Positions 55,927 to 64,000 of a stretch of DNA of 64,000 bases are shown here, piece after piece. Under the pieces are notes generated by a model, which worked only from the letters and a program-made list of their open reading frames with translations, was not told where the DNA came from and made no database searches. The DNA is from Hygrophila difformis. Lineage: Eukaryota; Streptophyta; Magnoliopsida; Lamiales; Acanthaceae. Made by a program: the position numbers and the translations under genes. Where the stretch lies: NCBI GenBank assembly GCA_030278955.1, contig JAOANR010000014.1, positions 20,400,068 through 20,464,067 of the forward strand. Reading direction: 5' to 3'. Position 1 is the stretch's first letter. Every line of letters begins with the position of its first letter.

Positions 55927-57473
55927 GCTTGAAGTAGACCTGGCAATATGGGTAAACAAGTCGTGTATGTTATACTACGTGTCAAGTACCTGTTTACCTG
56001 TTTGATCTGTATCTGTACACGACCTGTTTTTAGAATTTACCCGTATTTCAAAACCTGTACACGACCTGTTTCAAAAACGGATCACATGCGTGTCGACCTG
56101 TATACACGTGAATTTGAACATGTGGACACGCATGTCGAATTTACCTGTGACATGTTTACCTGTATTTTACCTGTTTACTTCTATTCTACTAAATTATATC
56201 AAATTACTTTTTAAACTTTTAAAATAAAATATAAAATATTACATTCCCATAATTCAAATCTTAAAATTCCTATTAGACTCAGCAATTCATCTTCAAACAT
56301 TCAAATACAAAAGTTCAAACTTAAAAAAATAAATCCAAAGTTCAAATCCAATATTAAACATAAAGTTTACCTTGTGCGTATTTTATCTATATATATTAAA
56401 GCATTAGTGAACAACTCATCATACATTTAATGTGGTGTCTCCATTTCAATTTTCTAATTTTTATAAATTTTTGCAATTTTAATTTATCAGTTTTAGAGTT
56501 TCACATTTATTATTTATAGATTTATTATAGATTTTCAGTTTTTAAAATATATGCAATTTCTACCATATTCACTTTTAAAAAAATTTGAAAGATTTAAACT
56601 TTGAAATTTTGCATATCTTATTTTATCTATATTATTTAGCATTTTTAATTTACTAATTTTAGATTTTCGTAGTTATTTATTTATTCATTATAGATTTAGT
56701 ATATCGTGTATAAAATCTACCATTTACTTATAAATTCTTATTCTATCATCCTATTGTGTCAATGTATATTCACTTTTAAAAAGATTTGAGGATAAAATTT
56801 GAAATTTTGTATTTTTTATTTTATCTATGTTGGATTTTATTTATTTGCATTTTTTTATTTTATCTATTTTAGATTTTATTATTTTGCATTTTTATTTTAT
56901 TTATTTTAAATTTTATTGTTGTATTTAGTATTTATTTGTAAATTTTCAGTTTTTACACTATAGGATTATTATGACGATATTTTGCACTGGAAACTAAGAA
57001 CTATGTTGTGTTTATATTTCAATATGATGAACATATTGTAATGCCGGTAATTTTGTGTAGGTTTGGTCTCAATTTTGATTATATATATTTTTTGTGTGGT
57101 CAATAATGTAAGCAAAAATGTATATTGCACATCAGATTTATTTATTCATGTTAAAGATGTATTAATGTGTATATGAAAATTCCAATTTTTAGTTTTTAAA
57201 TGATATTTAATTTTTAATTTATATGAAATTCTCACAATTTTCAGTTTTTTTTTTATAAAAATGGAATTTCAAATTTAAATGGAATTTGCAGTATATTATG
57301 TAATTTATATTATTAAAAGATACATTAATGAATATATAAAAATATTTGTATATATTAGTTAATGTATATATAGGCCAAGTTTTCACAAAAATATATTAAA
57401 AGTAATATCCAATTATATAGTTGTGAATAGATGATCTATCAGTAAATAAAGAAGGAAAATTTAACTTTTTTAA

Positions 57474-57742
57474 TCTACTCCCTCTATCCCATTATTTAGG
57501 TCTAAAAAATTTTGGACACGTATTCCAATACATTGTTTAACATTAATATCTTAAAATGTACTATATATATAAAAATTATGTAAAATATATTTTCTAAAAC
57601 GACATGATTAGACAAATCTAACAAGACCGAATTTGACTATATTATTTTCGTATATAATTACGATAATATTAGGTCAAAGTTGATCAATAAACAATGTTAA
57701 AAACTCAAAATGAGACACATTGAGTGCGACGGAAGGAATATT
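57474..57742. mobile_element. Stowaway/mariner-like MITE
   Basis: The left end TACTCCCTCTATCCCATT and the right end, on the other strand TATTCCTTCCGTCGCACTC, are imperfect inverted repeats of the common CTCCCTCCGTCCC type, with an AT-rich centre. A similar ACTCCTTCCGTATAATAAG terminus starts right after it at about 57753. Confidence 0.6.
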
Positions 57743-58214
57743 TTTTAAGAAATACTCCTTCCGTATAATAAGTGTAACACTAGGAAATGACACAAGATTC
57801 AAGTTAAGTTAATAAAATTTATTTAGTTGAAGTAATTAAATAAATAAAATAAGTTACATTTAACTTTATTCCTTTTTGAGTTTTATTTAAATGAATATAA
57901 AAAATTAATAATTTAAGTACAATTAGTAAAAATTATTAACCTTAAAAATATTTTAAATATGTTAGTGTAACATTTATTTCCAAACACCCAAAAAGGGAAA
58001 TTGTAACATTTAAACAACGGATGATGTAATTCATTAATCTATATTTTAACAGATTTGCAATTGACGAAAAACAAATATAAATCTTGCTTTGTTAGAAAAT
58101 TGTGATTGTGAATGATCAAAGTAAGTTCATATTGAAAGACTAATTGCTGCAAGATCTATAAGTTTGAAAATTTTCTTTAGAATGTCGGTACTGAATGAAG
58201 TTTAAACGTCTGAA

Positions 58215-59056
58215 ACAAATAATCTATTGATACTAGAAGAGACATATTATAATTAGGAAGAAATGGAAGCAGATCATGCTAAGTTATTACATTTGTTGAT
58301 TGATGATGAGAAGAATATTTATAAGAAATGTAATATCTCGTGTCAATATCTCGTGATATGTTGCAATATTTATAAGAAATGTAATATTTATAGAGAGTTA
58401 TCTATTTTTCCAAACAGGGCCTCTATCTTCAAAAACCAGTTTTTACCCATGTTAGTGATATGTTGCAATATCTCGTGTCACTGTGAAGAGGGGACTCGAA
58501 GTATTAATATATAATTAAGATGGATTAACTTAAGATACTATAAGAAATGTAATTTATAATGAAAATTACATATGGCAAAAATTTGCACAATGAATGCTTC
58601 ATGTACGTGATGGTAATTGGTAAAGCTGGTATTAATCTTGAAGATGTACAATTAGATTTGACATTTCTAGATGATAATTTTATAAACTCTACCAGAGATT
58701 CTATAGCGACAATTGAGAGTACTTATACAAATATAAACTGCACCACTTTAAATTCAAACATTTTTACTATATATTAACCCCAACCAATGAAATTGTTGCT
58801 ACAATATATAATTACATCATGGAACGTATGTCTGCAAATGAAAATGTGTATATATATACCAGTTTTAACAATATTTCTCAAAATGATAAAAGCATAAATA
58901 ATGCCAATGAATTATTTTCACTGGAATATCTAAACACGATCAATTGTTCTGGATTACCGAATCATGAAATATAGTTGAATAAGGGTTGCATAGTCATGCT
59001 TCTTAAAAATACATATACAACAAATAAATTATGCAAACCACGATGCGGAACTAGAT
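58215..59056 (+). pseudogene. Helitron helicase (Pif1-type) remnant
   Basis: Successive pieces read like the helicase half of Rep-Hel. NNLLILEETYYN, a stop, then EEMEADHAKLLHLL (58215-58300) fits the segment before the first helicase motif. LEDVQLDLTFLDDNFIN and IATIESTYTN (about 58640-58730) fit the DPI--IV-STYPN region. TNEIVATIYNYIMERM, ELFSLEYLNTIN, GLPNHEI and GCIVMLLKN (about 58785-59015) fit the C-terminal motifs. Stops and deletions separate them. Pif1-type helicase drives rolling-circle transposition; this copy is dead. Confidence 0.75.
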
Positions 59057-59229
59057 AGTTGATGTTAAACTAATTTTCGAGAAACCATGAAAGTAGAAAA
59101 TTCTTGATTGGTGATTATGAGCCTATTTGATTTGCCCAAAATTTTTTATTCGATTTGAGATGACAAAATTCTCACTCACTGTTTGTTTTGCTATGATTAT
59201 AAACAAAAGTAAATATCAATCTTTAGAGA

Positions 59230-59610
59230 ATGTCGGATTTTATCTTCCAAAACCAGTTTTAGCCATGAACAATTATGTTGCAATATTTCGTGTCACTAGC
59301 AAAATGTAGCTAAAAGTATTAATATGCAATTAAGAATGATTAACTCAAGATACCATAAGAAATGTTGTTTATAATAAAATTTATATATGACAGAAAATTT
59401 ACAAAATGGATAGTAGATGTAGGTGATGGTAAACCGGGTTTTGATTTTGGAGATGTACAATGATGTGATATTTTCAGATGATTTCTTATAAACTCTATGG
59501 GTGATCCTATAGCGGTAATTTTTTAAAGTATATATACAAATACAAATTGCACCACTTCAAATTCAGACATTTTTAAAGATAGTATTTCACCAATGAAATT
59601 TTCAACAAAT
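59230..59610 (+). pseudogene. Second partial copy of the Helitron helicase segment
   Basis: Repeats 58420-58790: AAAACCAGTTTT, TTGCAATATTTCGTGTCACT, then the piece around GATGTACAAT, ATAAACTCTA, GATCCTATAGCG and CACCACTTCAAATTCAGACATTTTT. It is more decayed than the first copy. This is an internal duplication of the element. Confidence 0.75.
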
Positions 59611-60230
59611 TGTTAGGGAAATTTTCATATTATGTTTCATACTTATTTTTAAATTTTATTTTATCTTAATTTAAGTTTCAAATCAAATAAAAATATTATT
59701 TTTGTAATTATTTTTTTAATCTGTTAGGTTAGTACCGGACAAGCCACATAAACTAAGATACAGTATAATATGATTCCTTTGTTAGTTTTAAAAATAATTT
59801 AATTATATTATCATATATATATATATCCTCTTTTGAATATATAAAAAAATCATTACACATTTTTCATTCTCAAAATACAATTTATTATTACTATATAATA
59901 TAAGTATATATATTATATAAAATATATAGTTATGCCCGTCGAGTGTCGACGAGTTATTTACTAGTTTAAATTTAATTCTATTGTACTTAAATATATACAG
60001 GTAAAATACAGATATGTGTCTGATTCAGATAACAGGTGACCTGTATAAAAAAACAGGTCAATTCGGATAAAACAGATAAACCTGCATTTGACCCAAATTG
60101 TATTCGTGTACTAAACGGGTCGACCTGTTTTGACCCGTATCTGTTTTTTGAAGACTCGTACATGTAAAACACAGTCGTGTACGTGTCGTGTCTACGTGTA
60201 TTTACCCATATTGCCGGGTCTAGCTTGAAG

Positions 60231-60542
60231 GAATTGGAGGAGAGTAATTTATATGCGTGTATGTTTGTTATGTAACGTGCATTTCGTCCCACATTGGGGA
60301 GATAGGGCTGCCTCCAGGCCTACGCATGATATTCTACACACAGCCAAATATTACCAATCTAAATTGATTTATGCAATTAACTTAGCGATAAAAGGCATAA
60401 CCAAATATCAGGAATATTTTCACATCATCTCCATCGTCCATTGTCCAAACTCCACGGTCCAGAGCAATACCACCAAGACGACAAACTCGGACAAAAAGGA
60501 CCTAAAAGCAACATAAATCGACATGGCATACTTGGCTGTTAA
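60231..60542. other. Spacer, nothing recognised
   Basis: An 87-codon open frame at 60253-60516 shows no family features. Confidence 0.35.
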
Positions 60543-60866
60543 TGGTCATCCTTGCATTGCATATACCAAAACCAAAACCAAAACACATCCATCAGTGATC
60601 AGCCGATGGCTAGCGAGCTACATTGACCACGTATCAAACCACGATTTGACAACACTAAACTTCTAATTCGCAGTTCCCCACCGTACCTTTTACATAATAG
60701 TCCTGGAATCTCAGACAAATGAGGCCATTGCCTATCTATCTCACAAGAGGAATAAGCAGGTACTTGGCATAAAACAGCTGTACATATATACACACGGTAT
60801 ATAATTCATGGGAAAAACCAAGAGGGCATCAATAAATGCAGCAGCCTTGAGCATACTTGTTAGAAA

Positions 60867-61031
60867 TTAACAGCAAAACAGGAAAAGAGTAGCAGAATTT
60901 AGATTGATTTTCAAGTTAGTGGAATAAATCCATATGAATATGTAGAAGGATGTTATTGCAGCCTTGCTCTTCAAATCAATAGATTTTGCTTGATTCCAAA
61001 GCAATGAACCCAGCAAGGCATGCTCGATAAC
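60867..61031 (-). pseudogene. Exon-like segment of an unrecognised gene, copy 2, terminal exon
   Basis: Acceptor TTTAG, then 54 codons starting VIEHALLGSLLWNQAKSIDL to a stop. The frame matches 39252-39374 but it runs further because the early stop is absent. Function unknown. Confidence 0.4.
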
Positions 61032-61550
61032 CTAAATCATGAGCATACAAAATGAATGGAATTGATGCACGCTACTCTAGGTGTGTTACACAGGAAAAGA
61101 CTATTAGCCCTGGAAAACTAGTTGGGATTATGAGTTTATGTCATGGGAGGTATATGCTTGATACTTCCCTATCTTCTCATTATGTTCAGACCACATTATT
61201 GACATTTACAAGACAACTAACTATGTACATATTGGAGAACTGTCTCAACTGATTTTTCTTTTCCCAACGGAGTGTGGTCTTGACGCAAATGTAACATCAT
61301 ATTCATTATCCATTTGGCAATGACGTTTATTAAGTTAGGAAAATTTTAACCTGTGTTATAATTCATTAATCTGAAAGAAAGGCTGCATATAGCTGGAGTG
61401 AAGAAAGACTTGGTTTACTGTTGTCCACTTGCTCCAAAAAACCTGAGTCACCAAACATTTAGTTGGAATTTGTAATGAGAAGTTCCAAACTTGCACATGA
61501 ACTAAATGCCAGAGTAATATTGGAAAACTCACAACAGAGTAATAACAGAC

Positions 61551-61625
61551 CTTCTCTTGGCCCAGTTGGAACATTAAAGGATTGGATATATACCAACTAT
61601 TGTCCCCAATAATGTCAGGTATATC
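61551..61625 (-). pseudogene. Exon-like segment of an unrecognised gene, copy 2, 75-bp exon
   Basis: DIPDIIGDNSWYISNPLMFQ and onward, between TTTCAG and GTCTGT. Same length and phase as 39860-39934. Confidence 0.45.
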
Positions 61626-62249
61626 CTGAAAAAGTATTATTGCTGGTCAAAAGAAACAATTTTTCTAAAACTGTACAAAAAACAAATGCAAGCACAATCC
61701 AGGAAACTAATTTCCGCTGTTTTTCTTTTGTTTTTTTTTTAAAATTTTTTTTTTTTACTGTTTCTGTCTCAAGATATTTTACATAATTGATGGGGAGAAA
61801 CTGAGCTAGGGTACACATGATAATTTTCCATATATACAAGCATTGCTAGTTTAAGGTATTCTTAATTATTTACCATCTAATAAGTTTTACACAAACCTAT
61901 ACAAACTACTTGGCATCAGCGTAAATGGAAATCCAATACGAAGCATACAAAGAGCACACAATACTTATTTGTTACTAACAATACGTTATACACACGTAAT
62001 GATTTGGATATTTGGTTCTTTTACCGGAAAAAGAAAATATAGGAATATGATATGGTTTTTCAAATAACCATTAGTGAGTCTGGTTCCCTCGTTCTCCCAA
62101 ATCTTGGATCCTTAAAATCCTTAAAATCTGGGTTCCTTCAATTTCCTATTGACAATTATACTCTTGAATGAATGTTTGTCTTTTGGTTGGAGGTCTGGAT
62201 GATTATTTCATATGATTCGTGCTATAAGCAGAAACTAAACAAGGGGTAA

Positions 62250-62870
62250 ACTGACTACAAGAGCAGCAAAATTATTTGTAAACTGACTACTAGAGCAGCA
62301 AAATTATTTTCCCTTTCCTTGTTGTTCCTGAACAGAGACTTGACAAGTTTCTTCAATTCTTGGACTTGCAAACACAACAGAAAATACCAAGCATACATAC
62401 GGAATAAAATCAAGAGGCAAGATTTACGTGGTTCGGGATAAATCCCTACATCCACGGGCGGAGGCAACAAGCTTTCACTAACAATTTGGGAGATACAAAT
62501 ACAATGATCTTGTGGCTCAATAAGCACAGCTACTGCAACACCCAATCACCCAAAACAGCAAACCCAAATCTAGAACAAATGTATCGCAACACTTACTAGA
62601 CTATTGAAGCAACACTCACTAATGATTTGGGAACAAAATGGCTCTCTTCAATCTGCTCTCCTCTCTCGTCCGGAAGAACTTAGAAAACCAGAACCTCAAA
62701 TGGAAGAAGAGTCTCCTCTCCAAAATGCCCATCGATCAATTAAAACTTATTGGGCAAGCTTAGGAATAGAAATTATCCCATGTGTTTGAGAACACCAAAA
62801 GTAATGACCAAATAATCTCATGTGGACAAATGTAGGGCTGTGATTAATTCTAGCCATAATTAACAGTAGA
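62250..62870. other. Unclassified insert between the duplication and NLR 2
   Basis: Starts with two copies of a 33-base repeat (TAAACTGACTAC-AGAGCAGC). It contains TTACGTGGTTCGGGATAAATCCCTACATCCACGG (62426-62458), a fold-back string common in the LTRs of plant retroelements, so an old LTR fragment is possible. No gene is supported. Confidence 0.35.
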
Positions 62871-63056
62871 GATGAGCGTTCCATAAGCCATTTGTTTCAA
62901 GCTTATCCAGGGAATCTAATCTGCAAAAATCATGAAACTCGTGAATGATGCATAATGACTGTTGGATGAAACATAAAACACACATATGGACAAATTATAC
63001 CATGACATAATTGAGAATAGCACTATGTGTAGTTGGCAAAATATGTGATGATGTCA

Positions 63057-64000
63057 TTACATAATAGTAAATATTAGTGCGGAAGATATAAAGTAATCAT
63101 GTTTAATTACCTTGGTATAAAATTCACAATAGGCTATAAAGTAATCATGCTTATTTACCTTAAAATTAGCGCTTGATAAGCTCCGTAGATATCCATTATT
63201 CGCACTGTCAAGTTCGACGGACACTTGAAGGTTAGGATTCCCAAGTTCTTCTTGTTCTTCTGCTATTCTTTTAGCAGAAATAACGGAAGAATCACCACAA
63301 TACCAAACATTTATTGATTGAATGTTTGGAATATCCCCAATTTCAGAAGGGATCTTTGTTAAATTAGGCAAATCAAAAAGAGAAAGGCGCTGGAGGAGTG
63401 GGAAAGGAGTGCCATCTATTGTCCATGATTCCAAATTGTAGCAGCGATTCAATTGCAGAACTTTCAGACTTGAGAATTGCCCTTCTGTCAGTCCCCACTC
63501 GGTTCCTACAATGTACCATAGAACAAGCTTTTGAAGGTTGGGTAGAGCACCCATCATTCTGGTCACCTCGTCCCAATTAAGGTGTTTCCCACTATCAAAA
63601 TGTAACTTTTTTAGTGAATGTGGGAATGCCAAGTTGTGAAGCAACGATTCCCTTCGCCTTGCTTCTTCTATTGCGGAACTAGACAACAGCCCTAACTTAA
63701 GATGTTGTAGTTTATGCAACTGCTCAAGATTGATGTATTCATAGAAATCATCATACACAAGAGATACTTTCTTGATATTGGGGATTCTTTTAACCACCTC
63801 ACTACTCTTGAAGTTAATCGCATGAGAAAGGCTCGTTAGATTCCACAAAACAAAGTTGTCGTCGTCAACAGTGCTTGGAGGCTCGAGGTTGCAACCCATA
63901 AAATAGATATGTCGAAGTTGAGGCAACTTCCAAATTTCAATTGGTATGCTAACAGATCTCATAACATTACCAGAAGAATTACGAGCAATCAGTGTTTGAA
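63057..64000 (-). CDS. CC-NB-LRR paralogue, LRR region only (cut by the right window edge)
   Basis: The frame is open to the window edge: it reads QTLIARNSSGNVMRSVSIPIEIWKLPQL... , so the ATG at 63962 is internal. The LRR segment parallels the NLR at 50508-53525 (RHIYFMGCNLEPPSTVDDDN, KRIPNIKKVSLVYDDFYE, LPNLQKLVLWYIVGTEW, LKVLQLNRCYNLESWTIDGT). It ends SANFK at a donor-like TTTAAG|GTAAAT (about 63164), with a downstream acceptor TTTTTGCAG near 62933, as in the first gene. The remaining codons are probably intron. CC and NB-ARC domains lie outside the window; integrity is unknown. Confidence 0.88.
   Translation of the reverse strand, partial: QTLIARNSSGNVMRSVSIPIEIWKLPQLRHIYFMGCNLEPPSTVDDDNFVLWNLTSLSHAINFKSSEVVKRIPNIKKVSLVYDDFYEYINLEQLHKLQHLKLGLLSSSAIEEARRRESLLHNLAFPHSLKKLHFDSGKHLNWDEVTRMMGALPNLQKLVLWYIVGTEWGLTEGQFSSLKVLQLNRCYNLESWTIDGTPFPLLQRLSLFDLPNLTKIPSEIGDIPNIQSINVWYCGDSSVISAKRIAEEQEELGNPNLQVSVELDSANNGYLRSLSSANFKVNKHDYFIAYCEFYTKVIKHDYFISSALIFTIM

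Larger units (their letters stand above)
56386..59964 (+). mobile_element. Helitron with decayed helicase, inserted in the hAT element
   Basis: Begins TCTATATATATTAAAGC after an A. Ends with hairpin CGTCGAGTGTCGACG, AGTTATTTA and CTAG followed by T. The helicase remnants inside and the A/T insertion site support the call. It is very AT-rich and contains smaller elements. Confidence 0.8.
55935..60222. mobile_element. hAT-type transposon (709 bp) containing a nested Helitron
   Basis: 8-bp target duplication GCTTGAAG at 55927-55934 and 60223-60230. Terminal inverted repeats TAGACCTGGCAATATGGGT and TAGACCCGGCAATATGGGT differ at one position. Subterminal ACCTGTTT, GACCTGTT and CACGACC motifs occur on both arms (55960-56180 and 59995-60200, inverted). 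Removing 56386-59964 leaves a body of about 709 bases without transposase. Confidence 0.9.
60543..62249. repeat. Segmental duplication, copy 2
   Basis: Colinear with 38590-40556, without the hAT insertion. It ends at CAAGGGG, after which the two copies diverge. It lies about 0.6 kb from the 3' end of the second NLR, which suggests it belonged to a duplicated NLR unit. Confidence 0.88.

Overview
This window is plant nuclear DNA, and its most likely source is an asterid eudicot of the Lamiales type. It contains a CC-NB-LRR gene of the R1A/R1B-like class, chromovirus and Copia retrotransposons, SINEs, hAT, CACTA and Helitron elements, AT-rich intergenic DNA and intron-bearing gene fragments. I see no bacterial-style genes, no rRNA or tRNA gene and no CRISPR array. 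Most of the sequence is nested mobile DNA; the host-gene content is an NLR locus at the right and decayed gene pieces.

Layout. 1-1218: frameshifted LINE-type ORF1 (RRM plus DUF4283-like), minus strand. 1234-10776: tandem array of a non-autonomous LTR element (LTR-internal-LTR-internal-LTR, about 3.7 kb period, no coding region). Each 2.84 kb LTR carries nine copies of a minisatellite whose core equals the tRNA B box. 10777-16640: unclassified repeats (TTCGAA palindrome modules, duplicated tRNA-Asp-like primer-site sequence, GGACGGTC cluster, GTGGTAA repeats). 16858-17028: a SINE with 16-bp target duplications. 17106-37827: a Copia element with 5-bp target duplications (TTCCA), whose 5' LTR is split by a 15.5 kb three-LTR, two-body array of a minus-strand Tekay/Del-like chromovirus (target duplication ACTAC). 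38.2-41.4 kb: a segmental duplicate of 60.5-62.25 kb with exon-like segments of an unrecognised gene, one copy carrying a small hAT element. 41.4-50.4 kb: Helitron, hAT element, TOR-kinase gene fragment, truncated Copia gag fused to a plant-mobile-domain fragment, and a hairpin array. 50508-53525: NLR gene on the minus strand. 53.7-60.2 kb: SINE, CACTA, and a hAT element that contains a decayed Helitron with helicase remnants. 63057 to the right edge: 3' part of a second NLR in the same orientation.

How it fits together. The two NLRs, together with the duplicated 2 kb block beside each, look like a tandem NLR duplication whose left unit was stretched by about 10 kb of later insertions. Two LTR families in the window, one coding and one non-coding, have similar termini, primer sites and polypurine tracts, and both sit as tandem arrays sharing LTRs. 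That suggests the non-coding family is a Tekay-related dependant. Coordinates of transposon ends rest on target duplications and terminal motifs read directly from the sequence; family names rest on remembered protein motifs, and no search or alignment was run.
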